From assembly GCA_963556255.1 (NCBI GenBank), contig OY744613.1, positions 46,409,546 to 46,473,545 on the forward strand: a stretch of 64,000 bases of DNA, in the 5' to 3' direction. Position 1 is the first letter of the stretch. Every line of letters begins with the position of its first letter. The position numbers and the translations under genes are program-made. The DNA is from Allolobophora icterica (taxonomy: Eukaryota; Annelida; Clitellata; Crassiclitellata; Lumbricidae). Positions 1-10,525 of this stretch are shown piece by piece. Below the pieces are notes generated by a model that was not told the origin of the DNA, searched no databases, and saw only the letters and a list, made by a program, of their open reading frames with translations.

Positions 1-127
1 CTCAAACTAGAAGTTGGATGATTGATGAAAATATTATTGAAACTAGAAGCTGGATAAATTATGAAAATATTACATAATAGGCCCTAAACGGAAACTAGGA
101 GTTGGAATTGCGATGAAACTGTATCGT
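1..127 (+). repeat. 35-bp minisatellite array, left part
   Basis: Degenerate tandem units of about 35 bp built on AACTAGAAGCTGGAT followed by GATGAAAAT. The array is cut by the window edge on the left and by the piggyBac element that starts at 128 on the right, and it resumes after 3044. The same unit occurs at 7900-8210, 18905-19050 and 21240-21545. Confidence 0.75.
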
Positions 128-140
128 TTAACCCATTTGT

Positions 141-164
141 GCCTAGCGTCCCATAAATGGGACG
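141..164 (+). repeat. piggyBac subterminal repeat with inner palindrome
   Basis: A 24-bp motif starting GCCTAGCGTCCC with the near-palindrome GTCCCATAAATGGGAC inside (148-163). It recurs inverted with one mismatch at 495-518 and identically, same orientation, at 2885-2908. The inverted copy also carries the terminal CCCATT(C)GTGCCTAG, so the element's end has been duplicated internally. These are probable transposase-binding sites (inference from piggyBac biology). Confidence 0.7.
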
Positions 165-793
165 GGCAGTTTAAAATTTCCAATAAATTCAAATCTTCAA
201 TAATTTGACAAGTATTTGATATCAAATTGTTTGTTAGATGCTAGACAACATTTCTGGGCTGCTATTGGGCTACTTAATTAATATGTGCGCGAGTTGATGG
301 CGTTTGTTTTTAGCAAAGACCTACCGTCGCTGGTTGTGAAATCTAAGCGTATTAACTCTTAATTATTTCGGATATAATCAATAATTCTGCAAGTTCATCG
401 TATTACACACGAAGGTCAGTATGTTTTCCAACTGTTTCAATAACTTTGTCTAATTTAAACAGTCATTATGGAATTTTAGTGCTGCTTGACCAAGCGTCCC
501 ATTTATGGGATGCTAGGCACGAATGGGCGGGGCGTTTGTGTGAATGCAGTTTCAAGCTTACAAAATTGCGTGCATGAATTTCTGAGTTATAATTATGTTC
601 ATTTGCATAATTTAAGTTGTCCTACACTATATATGTACCATCCTGTATTGCAGGCTCTTTATTAGATTTCTTGAATTGGTGAAATATGGGCCGATTAGAC
701 TTGTAAGTGTAATATTGTTGTCAATTCGGGTTATGCAGTTTGGGTTTGAAAGTCTTTCAATTTGGACACATGCTTTGATTTCAAACTACATAG

Positions 794-2296
794 ATGTATC
801 TGATTTTTGTTGTTGTGAACATTAGCATGCCGAGACAGAAAGGATTTACTTTTCATCAAGTAAGCTTACTAGCAATGCAAGAAGACGTTGTCTTCATGCA
901 TGCAGATATATTCACAACGCCGTGGGATCAAATCTGTAGCAATGAGGATAGCGGTGACGAAGATGAAGGCACGTGTCATAACCTGACTCAGAGACAACTA
1001 CGTGTAGCAACTTTGACAAGAACACTTCAGGATTGATGGAGGTGACGAATCACACACAGTGTTCACATCAAGAGTGGCACCGATTGAGATGATTTCTCCA
1101 CCGGCCAACTATTTGACTGCAGGTGTTTCTTCAGCAGAGACCTTGACTCATGGTGGTGCAAGAGTGTCGGATACAGCCAAGATTTCAACCACCAATGGAT
1201 TTAGGTGAAGACTGTCCAAGTCATATACTTTGGCAGAGATCTCACCATCTAGCTGTTGGACTCCTGAGACTGTCAGCAGGTGATGCTGACAGAGACTTTG
1301 TCAGCCATTAGTTCACGGTGAAGAATGTTGAAGCCATCACTGCGTCTTCGCGAATTCCTTGATAGTGGTATGTCAACCACAATGAATACTGCAGCGAGGA
1401 CTTCATCGGACAGCAACTAATACTACCACGCGACGAAAGGCACAACTGACCGAGAATCAGACGACAAAGGCAACAAGCCAGAGAGGAAATGGGTGAAAAA
1501 GACATGCCTAAAGCTGTATTCAGCTGATCACATCCTTCTGAATCATTATGCTAAAACCGACTACTAGCCAACAACTTTGTTTGAGTGCTTTCTGGAGTAA
1601 TCATGCAGTTAGTTGAAATACCAACAAGTATATGCAAAGAAGTGCTCAACACTCTGCCTACTCTGATAACTGTGTTCTCTATTTTGATAATTTCGTCACC
1701 AGCCTACAACACCTCACGACACTAAATATTCTTGCAATGGGAATAGTGCATGCAAATCGGATTGAAGATTGTACTATAACTTCTGTAGATAAATTTGAAA
1801 TAATTGTCCGTTGAACAAAAGAGCACAGATTGAATACAGTCCAGCATTATTGTGACAAAATGGAATGACAATAGCTTTGTGACTATGGCATCCAGCTGCC
1901 ATGGGGTAGAACCAATAAGTTTCGGTACAACAGTGGTCGAAGGCTGCCAGTAAAGTTGTAACCATATTTGATCAGCCAATACAAGAACATGGCTGGAGTG
2001 GACCAGATGATCCAGAATATTGTCACTTGCTGCAACTCAGTTCGTTTGCACAAGTGGTGGTGGCCTCTCTTCATGTACCTAATGGATGTCACCATGCAGA
2101 ATGCCTGGCTGATCTACAGGTTGACTCAGTCAGCGAGTCATCAGTCAATGGGTCAGCTGGAGTTCCTAAGCAGTGTCTGCAATGTGTTGGTTTTACCCAA
2201 TGGCATTTGGATGCCATAGTCACAAAGCTATTGTCATTCCATAAGAGCTATTTTCTTGAACGCACAGCCATTGGCAGACCATCGGGGCGTACATAG
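794..2296 (+). pseudogene. decayed piggyBac transposase
   Basis: Pieces of a piggyBac (DDE_Tnp_1_7) transposase in several frames. The N-terminal fragment (794-1036) is acidic, with a run NEDSGDEDEG. Fragment 1632-1814 contains LYFDNFVTSLQHL, matching the family motif around a catalytic Asp (FDN-FTS-LL). The region 1858-1920 reads KWNDNSFVTMASSCHG, matching the following W-D-V-SS block. Fragment 1968-2219 contains KNMAGVDQMIQN and KWWWPLFMYLMD, matching the family's GVD motif and KWW-F block. Stops and frame changes separate these blocks, so no complete protein is encoded. It supplies the family assignment of the enclosing element. Confidence 0.8.
1861..2241. repeat. 54-bp inverted repeat inside the transposase remnant
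   Basis: Bases 1861-1914 and 2188-2241 are reverse complements with about 50 of 54 matching. The left copy is transposase coding sequence in sense orientation; the right copy is the same stretch turned around, replacing the expected downstream coding sequence. The arms enclose about 270 bp and could form a hairpin in the transcript. Confidence 0.85.
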
Positions 2297-3044
2297 CCAC
2301 AGAGCCAGAGAGCTTCGATGGAGGTCCGCAAGCATGGCAAACACTATATCAAAGCAATTGAAACACAGAGACTTGTACAGTTTGTAGTCTCAAGGTTAAA
2401 AAACAGTGCTAGAAGTGTATGTTGCCCTGCACATGGACTGCTTTGAACAATCTCATGAAATCTAAGGGAAAACAGACAAATATATGGCATATTTGTACCA
2501 TCGAAAGGAGACACTTAGTAACTGTTTTTTTTTTTAATATTATGCTCTGCTATAACAGTTTGGATTATTAATAGTACTATTAGTACTATTATATCATTCT
2601 TTAAAGCTAGTCAAATGCAAGTTTTGATAGTCAGTTTTGCAAACTAAATAGTTTGAGAACTGTAAGCAGGCAACTACCAGTATGATACTCATGGATTAGT
2701 TGAGCAGTATGTGCAGTTTTTTTTTATTTTTTTCTTATTATCCCTATTTACTGTTGACTGTTAGCTGTAAATATTTGTGGATAGTGACCTTCTTGTTTGA
2801 ATTAAACTGATTTTGCTTTTATTTGATGCAAGAATGCAAGTTGTGGTTGCAAATACATGGTTATTAGTTGAGGCACCCTCTCGTGCCTAGCGTCCCATAA
2901 ATGGGACGCTTACAAAAGTGGCTCAAATTCACATATTATACAAGTTCTGAAGAAAATAATATTTTTCCCTATGTTTATACTATACATACAACAAATTAAA
3001 AGTGAATAAATATGATTTTGAAAAATCAGGCACTAATGGGTTAA

Positions 3045-3250
3045 CGCCGATAATTATCATTGCCGTGGATGAGCGATGCAAACATTTCATAGTAAAACTT
3101 CAAATGGAAGCTGGATATACGATGAAAATGAGCTAAAACTGGAAGCTGGATGGATGAACGATTAAAATGTGTAATATTAAACTAAACTAGAAGCTGGAAG
3201 GTGGATGAAATAATTAAATAGGCCTACGCTATTCATTTTTTTCGAAATCC
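3045..3250 (+). repeat. 35-bp minisatellite array, right part
   Basis: Units such as AACTGGAAGCTGGAT and AACTAGAAGCTGGAAGG with intervening GATGAAAATG and GATTAAAATG continue the array interrupted by the piggyBac insertion. No clear element end is visible; 3250-3631 is AT-rich sequence with no recognised feature. Confidence 0.65.
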
Positions 3251-3631
3251 TGCCAATAATTAAATACGCTAAAGCGAACGTTTACCCTTTAAATTATAAA
3301 AAGGGCAAAAAGCGTATCAAATATCGCACAGTTAATAGGATAAATAGAATGATGTTGGCGTGTTGACGCTCGGTACTGAGTCGGTAGTGAACTTGACAAA
3401 CATATTTAACTTCACAAAATCACTTCATTTCCACCTCCTCCAATGTATAAGGTTGAGGTTTTTTAATAGTTTCTACCCTTTTTGTTATGCAGATTGAGAT
3501 TCTGATTTTCAGTTATCACCGTCGTTCACGGTAAACCGATTTGCAACGTTTGGCCAATTAATTATCACTATAGGCTTACGATCAATTAAACGAAATATCA
3601 GACAACCCATCAAAAATGCGTAGAAATTTAT

Positions 3632-4800
3632 ATGAGTGGTGCCCGTGCCGCGAAGAGAAAAAAGGAAGCAACTGAAATTGAAATGTCGAACAAACATCCA
3701 AAAGTATCTTCTTTTTTCAAAGTCAGAAAACACAATCGCAGTCCGACATTGTTGAGACGTAAGATACTCTTACGTTGTCTTACTCGTATACTGATGTCAT
3801 TGCTTGCGATAAAGATGAACAGTTATTGTCGCTGCAAGATGATGGTCTACCAGTCGAAAGTAGGCCTACAGATGTTGTCACAACACCAAAATTCGAAGCC
3901 TATTTCGCAAGATGTAAACCCTACGGAGTCAGCGGACTATCCAACTGATGCAGCCTTATGGAGTCCAATCACGGAGGAATTGCGATCTTATTGGATTCGT
4001 AAAGGTCCTGCTAGTAAGTTGCCAGCATAAAGAGTCTGACTTTAGTACGACTCAACGCTTGTATCGAACGGGAGATAAGTTGCATAGACGTTGCTTAACT
4101 GATTCCTGTTTCCGTCGTGAACTGCGAAATGGTGAATCAGTTTGTCGCGAGTGGCTGCTCTTTTCTCCATCGCAGAAGTCTGTGTATTGCTTTGTCTGTC
4201 GCTTGTTTTCAACAACAACGATGGGTCATCGATCTTTCTGTCAATGATGGTGACAAACTGTACGGGTGAACGTTCTTTCTCAAAACTTAAATTAATCAAG
4301 AACGAGCTTCGCAGCCGTATGATGCAAGAACGATTGAACTGCCTGTCTGTCATCAGCATAGAATCAGATGTGTTGGAGTCTTTGAATTTCGATGATATTA
4401 TAAAAGACTTTGCTCAGAGCAAAACACGAAAGCGATGTTTGTAAGAAACTGTCGTTACAAAGTCACAATCCATGTATAGCAAACATGTACTCATTATAAT
4501 CACACTTTCAGTTTGTATAACAAATAAACAATGGAAACTGTAAAGAATGTTAAACTAAACTTTTATTCTACACTTGTAGTACAAAGATTGATGTGTTGGC
4601 TGTGTTATTATGAGTTTAGTAACAGTATACTGTATTAATAAATTTAACAAAATGACACATAGGCCTATGCACGTACAATGCACTAATGCAATACTCTGTA
4701 TCTGAGACAGATATTGAGACTGAAATCGGATTACGTTTAAGGTTATTTAGGGTTTGTGCGGGTTGTGCCTAGGGCCCCCAAACTCCTTAAAACGGCCCTG
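3632..4800 (+). pseudogene. internally deleted hAT transposase (TTF-type finger plus hAT dimerisation domain)
   Basis: The first frame (3632-4030) begins MSGARAAKRKKE and ends in ALWSPITEELRSYWIRKGP, the lead-in of TTF-zinc-finger hAT proteins related to ZMYM1-like sequences. After a frame change near 4020 the TTF finger follows (RRELRNGESVCREWLLFSP and YCFVCRLF, to about 4215). The sequence then jumps directly to a typical hAT C-terminal dimerisation block, GERSFSKLKLIKNELRS to KDFAQSKTRKRCL (about 4260-4444). The whole catalytic middle is missing, so this is an internally deleted, frameshifted copy. The 3' end of the element is probably 4800 (AACGGCCCTG, hAT-like CAGGG reading inward). I could not find the left end. 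Confidence 0.72.
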
Positions 4801-5060
4801 GGCGACATGGCTAGGGCCCGTGTGAACTATCTGCCTTTAATTGAAATATATGTAGCGCATAGTTGAAGACACTCGGATTTTCACTCTGTAGTGATAACAG
4901 TCAGAGATGTTCGTAACATGGCATTTATTGCTATAAACCTTTTTTATAGGAATAGCCTTACATCGTAAGATAAATGTCCAAATATAGCACGGAAAATTAA
5001 AATTTGATAAAGAGTCACGCTAAAAGTGTTAATGGAATGACGCTATTGGTTATGATTAGA
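4801..5060. other. intergenic, nothing recognised
   Basis: AT-rich sequence between two hAT elements with no convincing coding, RNA or repeat signal. Confidence 0.5.
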
Positions 5061-5536
5061 CAGTGCTCTAAGTGGGACGGTATACCATACCGGCACCTCT
5101 CCTGGCCGGCTGTAAGCATACCGGAACTTCTCCAGGCGAGAGATCCATACCGGTAGGCCTATAGCCCAAAGGCATATCGGTATCGGGGAAGGCGAGGGAA
5201 GGGGAATGGTTCTTATAGGCAGTGCTTTTTTTCTAGAAAAAAAGGTTCCCGAACGGGACAATAGGTTCCGGAACGCAACAATTATGGGCGGGCTAAAATC
5301 CTGAGGAAAACGGGAATAGGGGTTTGGAGGGGTCTCAATAAACACTGAAAACAGTTCAAAACACTGAAATTAAATTAAAATATCTAAATTATTGTTTTTA
5401 TTATTAAAATAAATAAATTATTTTTTAGTAGCTGAAAAAAGGTGCCGGAACGCCGTTCCGGCGCGTTCCGGCTGAAAAAAGCCCTGCTTATAGGCCTATC
5501 CATACCGGCACCTATTGTTTCCCACTGCGATCCCTG
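5061..5536. mobile_element. non-autonomous hAT element (outer of a nested pair)
   Basis: Inverted ends CAGTGCTCTAAGTGGGA (5061) and, reverse complemented, CAGGGATCGCAGTGGGA (to 5536). An 8-bp target duplication flanks it: TGATTAGA (5053-5060) and TAATTAGA (5537-5544). The 8-bp duplication and CAG ends are hAT hallmarks. It carries several ATACCGG motifs and is interrupted by a second hAT MITE at 5220-5486. Confidence 0.8.
5220..5486. mobile_element. 267-bp hAT MITE nested in another hAT MITE
   Basis: Ends CAGTGCTTTTTTTC and, reverse complemented, CAGGGCTTTTTTCAGCC. The target duplication CTTATAGG is perfect at 5212-5219 and 5487-5494. It has a GC-rich hairpin near the right end (GGAACGCCGTTCC). 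A second copy in the opposite orientation lies at 10271-10517. There is no coding capacity. Confidence 0.9.
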
Positions 5537-5544
5537 TAATTAGA

Positions 5545-5956
5545 TATGCAGTGACGTTTTACAAATACGTCATAATTATTTGAAACAGTGGAGACGTTGA
5601 CTTCAAGTTTGAAATTATAAACTGTTCAGAATTAGGCATAAATTTAAAATACCAATTTTAATCGAACGCTTCACAAGTATCGGTTCATATTCAATTCTGC
5701 GGTTTTCGCTGTTCAGATCCAATTCGACTTTAGGTAAGACTATTTTTGGATTTTAATCGAACATCGCCTTGAGTTAATCGAATGTTAATGGCGAGTGATA
5801 TGGGGAAAACGCCATCTTTGCTGTTAAAGCGTTGTGTTTCTTATGTAACTATGTCGTAAACTATTTTTCCGGTTCAGTTTATTATGTTATTTCGTCTGTT
5901 TTGCACGTTTAGCTAACAGTGAGATATTTGCCTGCATGTTAATGCAACCAGTCCTA
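5545..5956. other. intergenic, nothing recognised
   Basis: AT-rich unique-looking sequence between the nested hAT pair and the pogo-like element; no gene or repeat seen. Confidence 0.5.
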
Positions 5957-7677
5957 TAGGGTAAAGTACCCAATGGTGAGCACCTTAACGAAATTTTGAA
6001 ATTGTAGGAAACTGATTGAGTGTAACAGGCTTCTGATTGCTGCAAGAGATAGACACAATGAATGTCTATACAACAGATATGCATTATATTTACAAATCAT
6101 TGACAGGATTTAAAAAAAATTAAAATAAAATTTTGAAAAAGGTGCTCACACTGGGGTACCCGAACTAAATGTGAGCACACCCTGGTTTCTAATGTGAGCA
6201 TCCGTGCTCACTTTTGGACTACCAGATTTAAATATGAGCACACGTAAACTTCAATAAAGAAATAGGCCTAGCACCTAAAGTGCCCTATGCAGGGTGATCA
6301 TATAATGCAGACAGGTTTTACATATAGGGCCTAAGACTAGATAGGCTATAATTGTGTATTAGGTTTATGGCCTAATAAATTACAGCTAAAAATTTGTATT
6401 CTACAGATTTATAGGAAAACAAGCTGTTACTGCGACCATTAGCTTTATAGTCTATCAAACTTTATGATCAAACTTAAAACTAATGAGTCCTTTAAGATTC
6501 AAAGTAATTACTGAAAACAATTAGCTTAACCAACCGCTCATACTAAAATGGAGAAATGTTTGAGATACAAATCTGTACGATCTTCTAAATTGAATAGCAG
6601 TCGAATATGACTAAAGCTATTAATAAAACATAGGCCTAAAGCAACATTTGCATAATAGGCTAATAGCCAACTGATGAGTTAAACAGTTAGGAAATTAAAC
6701 TGAACTTCTTGGAAAGTTACATTGCCTGACATAGCCTAAGTCATGACCTATAGGTACTAGCAGTCATTCAACACAAATTTCCATGTAAAATGTTTGACTC
6801 TCTTTGTAACTCCTTGCTCTTCATCATCACTCAGGATGGAGTGTCTCCCCAACACCTTTTGTACACCAAAACCATCTGCAACTTTTTTCAGATGGCGACG
6901 CAAAGTTTCTGTAGGAATTCCATGCTGCTTAGCTGCAGACTTGACGGACATTTTGCTTATATTTACTGCAGAAACGTCCTGTGCCCCTTTTGACCCTGGC
7001 ATTTCAGATAGGGCATAAGCTAAAACAAAAGCATTAAAATTTATTATAGAAATGATTTGCAACTAGAGTTTACTTTTAAATGTAACATAAGATCTTATTG
7101 AGTAATCGTTAGTCGTGTAGAAATTAAATATCTTTGGCTATGGGCTCCTACATAGGCTATGTGTAGCCTACGCAGTAGGCCACAGTTGATCAGTTTGTTT
7201 TAATTTTAATTTCTAGATTTATTGTCACTCATAATGTAGTAAAAATTGACGGTCCTAATGTGAGCACCATGCTCACAATGCGGTACTTCTGTAGTGCTCA
7301 CATTACGGTACAGGCAGACGCCATAAGAAAAAACTCCTTGCAATTAAACGGCACTACACAATCTCTTATTATCGCTCACTGGTAAAGTGGACATAACGTA
7401 CATTTTAATAATAACAGTAGTAATATCGTGGCCAAATATACGACCAAGTTATCGATCATTTACAAAAAAGGAAACATACGTACATTCATATCGTTTTATT
7501 GTAAAACACTCACCTTCTGTGGAAAAAATTCAAATAAATTTCATTTAACATTTTCGGACACGCTTATTGTTAGTACTATGAATATCCGCTGAGTGGCGCC
7601 ACCGTCTATGCTAATTAGGTACATTTTTAAGAAATGCTCACATTTGGGCAGTGCTCACCATTGGGTACTTTACCCTA
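5957..7677. mobile_element. pogo-like (Tc1/mariner) element with perfect inverted ends
   Basis: Bases 5955-5983 and 7651-7679 are perfect 29-bp inverted repeats, starting GGGTAAAGTACCC inside a TA duplication (5957-5958, 7676-7677). The interior is strewn with the motif GTGAGCAC and its complement (about 5980, 6141, 6170, 6195, 6208, 6235, 7263, 7270, 7292, 7636, 7651), clustered toward both ends. One short open frame on the minus strand codes for a helix-turn-helix domain of the pogo/psq type. There is no DDE catalytic domain, so the copy is non-autonomous. Confidence 0.87.
6757..7002 (-). CDS. HTH-psq (pogo N-terminal) DNA-binding protein fragment
   Basis: Starting at the Met at 7002 the frame gives 81 residues beginning MPGSKGAQDV. 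The central part, SVKSAAKQHGIPTETLRRHL, is a classic psq/pogo-type helix-turn-helix in which the recognition helix begins near GIP. It is followed by LGRHSILSDDEEQGVTKRVK, the usual start of the CENPB-like second DNA-binding domain. An upstream in-frame Met at 7062 would add a hydrophobic leader with no counterpart in the family, so I prefer 7002. In pogo transposases this domain binds the element's own ends; here the rest of the transposase is missing. It may be a relic or a truncated DNA-binding protein. Confidence 0.65.
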   Translation of the reverse strand: MPGSKGAQDVSAVNISKMSVKSAAKQHGIPTETLRRHLKKVADGFGVQKVLGRHSILSDDEEQGVTKRVKHFTWKFVLNDC

Positions 7678-7679
7678 TA

Positions 7680-7836
7680 TGCTGTTTTCGCCTCTTTGAT
7701 CTCTCAGTTTTTTTTGTTATAATTTTGTCTCTGAGTTCATTTGAAATTACCGATACTGCTATTATTATTGTAGTATCGGTGAACTCATTTGGTGTTTATA
7801 AATGCCTAATTCCTAAGTGTGGTCCTCTTCTACGAA
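7680..7836 (-). pseudogene. possible LINE remnant
   Basis: AT-rich DNA between the pogo-like element and the fold-back element. The fold-back element at 7845-8298 is flanked by a perfect 8-bp target duplication, and LINE coding sequence on the minus strand lies to its right, so this stretch should be the LINE's continuation. Its own coding similarity is too weak to be sure. Confidence 0.3.
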
Positions 7837-7844
7837 GCAAGAAG

Positions 7845-8298
7845 GGTAATCCCGTAGTTTAGGTTGCTAAATTCAGACCATGCTTTCAATCCCGTACTTT
7901 AGGTTGCTAAATTATTAAACGAAAGATTAAAATCTTAATTAAACTGGAAGCGGGATGAACGATTGAAATGTTAATTAAACTAGGAGCGGGATGACGATTA
8001 AAAAGTTAATTGAACTGGAAGCGGGATGAACGATTAAAATGTAATTTAGACTAGGAGCGTAAATTGAACTAGGAGCGGGTTGAACGATTTAAAAGTTAAT
8101 TAAACTAGGAGCGGGATGACGATTGAAAAGTTAATTGAACTGGAAGCGGGATGAACGATTAAAATGTTAATTAAAGTAGGAGCGGGATGAGCGATTAAAA
8201 TGTTAATTAAATGACCAAGTGCGTGTTTCCGAGATTAAAATAATTTAGCAACCTAAACTTCTCTTAAGGAATTTAGCAACCTAAACTACGGGATAACC
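7845..8298. mobile_element. fold-back element with doubled terminal units and minisatellite core
   Basis: Ends GGTAATCCCGTAGTTTAGG (left) and, reverse complemented, GGTTATCCCGTAGTTTAGG (right). The target duplication GCAAGAAG is perfect at 7837-7844 and 8299-8306. The terminal unit CCCGTAGTTTAGGTTGCTAA occurs twice at each end (7851 and 7891 on the left; inverted near 8242 and 8270 on the right). The core, about 7905-8215, is eight or so 35-36-bp units of type ACTAGGAGCGGGATGA plus CGATTAAAATGTTAATTAA. There is no coding sequence. It shares GG ends and 8-bp duplications with the elements at 19887, 21184 and 35209. Confidence 0.85.
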
Positions 8299-8306
8299 GC
8301 AAGAAG

Positions 8307-8561
8307 CACACCATCACAGAGGGACCGCTTACAGAGTACTGTGATAAACGGAAGGAGAGTTTCGACGAATTTTTGGAGGATGAACGTTGGGGCACGGTCG
8401 AGGTTATAGGTCTTCAGAGCGGACGCCAGGATTGTCTTTTGCTGCTCCTGCTGATGACCGGGCTCAAGGCGGACAAACCACCGTTCGAAGGACGACACAC
8501 CATGCATAAATGTGTATCTGTGTCTTTTCTGATCTGCATTGAGCCTTCTTACATCAGTCAC
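8307..8561 (-). pseudogene. LINE ORF2 fragment upstream of the RT domain
   Basis: Minus-strand frame with the motif DRAPTFILQKFVETLLPFIT followed by LCKRSLCDGVLLAVIP. This matches the segment of L2/CR1-like ORF2 proteins just before reverse transcriptase (D-PT-LLK-VD-LLPFIT then SL-G-P). It stops where the fold-back element begins. It is a separate LINE copy from the one at 8672-9845, whose 3' tail faces it. Confidence 0.65.
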
Positions 8562-8611
8562 AACGTAAACTCATCTCCACTAACTAGCATTGCCTCTTCT
8601 GCTCTGATGCC

Positions 8612-8671
<60 letters not shown>
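8612..8671. repeat. (ATT)n microsatellite at a LINE 3' end
   Basis: About 20 ATT units directly abutting the 3' terminus of the minus-strand LINE (AAGGAGCTTTTATATAGCGC on the plus strand). Read on the LINE strand, the tail is (AAT)n. Confidence 0.9.
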
Positions 8672-8672
<1 letters not shown>

Positions 8673-9845
8673 GGAGCTTTTATATAGCGCCCCTTCAAGG
8701 TTATCTACTCAGGAGCGCTCCTAGTCCAACCACGGCTAAAGAGAGTAGTTTTCAAGTTTGCAAGAAACAATGTAGAGTGAGTCATAGGGACCAGGCGAAG
8801 TGCAACAGGAAGGCCATTCCAGGTTGCGGGACCAGCGACCGAAAAAGAACGGCACTGCATAATGGCTGTCCGCGTGCGGGGGACCAATAGCTCGGCCTGG
8901 TCAGCCGAGCGAAGAGCAGATCGCCGCAAGACCCGCGAGGTAGAGCGACACAACTCCCGCAGGTATGGGGAGGGGGCAAGTCCCTCCAGACAACGCCTAA
9001 CCAGTGCAGATACACTGTAGGCAATCCGCAGCTGGAAAGGGAGCCAGTGCAGAACATCCCGCATATTAAGAGAAACCTGGCCAAATCTGGGGATGCGACC
9101 AATAAGACGTGCGGCTGCACACAAAACCCGGTCCAAGCACCCAAGGCGGGCAGCTGGGAGGCCAGCGTAAAGAGCGCTACAGTAGTCCAGACGCATGGAC
9201 AAAGGTGGAAGCAGCCGCCTGCGTCAGAGTGCGGGGGACTACCCTTTACAAACGAAGTTGATAATAAGAGTCCCGACAAAGCATATTAATATGTCGCATG
9301 AATGTGAGCTCTTGATCCATAATTACACCAAGATTCCGTACTGAAGAGGCAAAGGAAACCCAGGAAAATTCAAGTGCCAGAGCCTCAAGGTTATTTTTTG
9401 CAAGCTGTTGGCGCGTACCAAACCAGATATATTGGGTCTTCGCCGGGTTTAACCGTAGACGGTTTGAGGACATCCAGGCCTCCAGATTCCCCACGACTCG
9501 GGCGATCTCTCGAACTGCAGCAGCAGCAGCCAATGGTGAGCAGTGGACATACGCTTGGAGGTCATCCGCGTAGGACTGACTTAAGACTGCACTGGCTGCC
9601 AAGAGGGGACCAAGGTCAGCAGTATAGAGTATGTACAATAGGGGACCAAAAACAGAGCCCTGGGGCAGGCCAAACGGAGCCGGAACCCAGGGTGACCTAG
9701 CAGACCCACAAGCCACAATGCAAGAGCGGTCCTGAAGGTATGAGGTAAGCCAGTCAAGAAACTTTCCAGAGAGGCCATAGGAGGTAGAGAGGCGTGTCAA
9801 AAGAATAGTATGATCAACTGTATCGAATGCAGCGCCTACATCGAA
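8672..9845 (-). mobile_element. 5'-truncated L2/CR1-like LINE (RT palm to C-terminus)
   Basis: Two overlapping minus-strand frames. The first (9845-9246) has the RT core: AAFDTVDHTILLTRL, GLPQGSVFGPLLYILYTADL and the catalytic SYADDLQAY, then WMSSNRLRLNPAKTQYIWFG. The second (9202-8705) has the post-RT region: RLDYCSALYAGLPAARL, RDVLHWLPFQLRIAY and NGLPVAL, ending TRSAPE. A frameshift near 9220 separates them. The copy begins abruptly at about 9845 in the RT palm, typical of 5' truncation by target-primed reverse transcription, and ends in the conserved hairpin tail GGAGCGCTCC plus GCGCTATATAAAAGCTCCTT and (AAT)n. The same tail is seen at 34941-35028, 49560, 55785 and elsewhere. Confidence 0.85.
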
Positions 9846-9906
9846 CAGTATATGGGGTAGAATTATGATAAATGGTCCGTAAAAAATATGGTGCATTAAT
9901 TTAGAT

Positions 9907-10060
9907 TCTGCATTTAGTAAGTAAGTAAGTTAGTAAGTAAGTAAATAAGTAAGTAGGTAGCCTTTATTTGTACATGACAAGCGCACATGAATTACATGTA
10001 TACAATGATTACATACATTTTGAAAATAAACTATAACAGGAGCAGCTAATAAAGTCACAC
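9907..10060 (-). repeat. LINE-like 3' end with (TTAC)n tail
   Basis: On the minus strand a 3'-end-like stretch runs from about 10060, passing GTACAAATAAAGGCTACC and finishing in degenerate (TTAC)n (AAGT units 9916-9956 on the plus strand). The layout resembles the CR1-like end at 63768-64000. No coding part is left. Confidence 0.5.
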
Positions 10061-10270
10061 ATGTTCAACCAGGTATAATTAAAAATACATCGATTAGCAT
10101 AGCTGTCTTTTCACTATCTTCCGTTTCACAGAAGGATGATCAACTTGAAACGATGTCAAGAACGAAGACATAATTATTAAGTACTTTCGATATTTCTGGG
10201 AATGGTCGTGCCATCCACGGCTACCATTTTCTGTAATTTTGTATAACTGATCCTTGTTAAATTATGTGCG

Positions 10271-10517
10271 CAGTGCTTTTTTTCAGCCGGAACGCGCCGG
10301 AACGGCGTTCCGGCACCTTTTTCAGCTACTAAAAATAATTTATTTATTTTAATAATAAAAACAATAATTTACTTATTTTAATTTAATTTCAGTGTTTTTG
10401 AACTCTTTTCAGTGTTTGTTGAGATCCACCTCAACCCCCAATCCCGTTTTTCTCGTGATTTTAGCCCGCCCATAATTGTTGCGTTCCGGAACCTTTTTTT
10501 TCTAGAAAAAAGCACAT
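10271..10517. mobile_element. hAT MITE, second copy of the 5220-5486 family
   Basis: Begins CAGTGCTTTTTTTCAGCCGG and runs in the opposite orientation to the copy at 5220. It shares the central AT-rich segment and the terminal TCTAGAAAAAAG. The flanking octamers TATGTGCG (10263-10270) and AATGTGCG (10518-10525) are a near-perfect target duplication. The last two bases of the right end are lost. Confidence 0.85.
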
Positions 10518-10525
10518 AATGTGCG

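Larger units (their letters stand above)
128..3044 (+). mobile_element. piggyBac-type DNA transposon, both ends present
   Basis: TTAA target duplications lie at 128-131 and 3041-3044. Directly inside are inverted ends: CCCATTTGTGCCTAG on the left and, reverse complemented, CCCATTAGTGCCTGA on the right. TTAA duplication and CCC-type ends are the signature of the piggyBac superfamily. The body (2.9 kb) holds a decayed transposase on the plus strand and three copies of a subterminal repeat. It splits the minisatellite at 1-127 and 3045-3250, so it is the younger insertion there. The ends are still well matched although the coding sequence is broken, so it cannot be autonomous as read. Confidence 0.88.
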
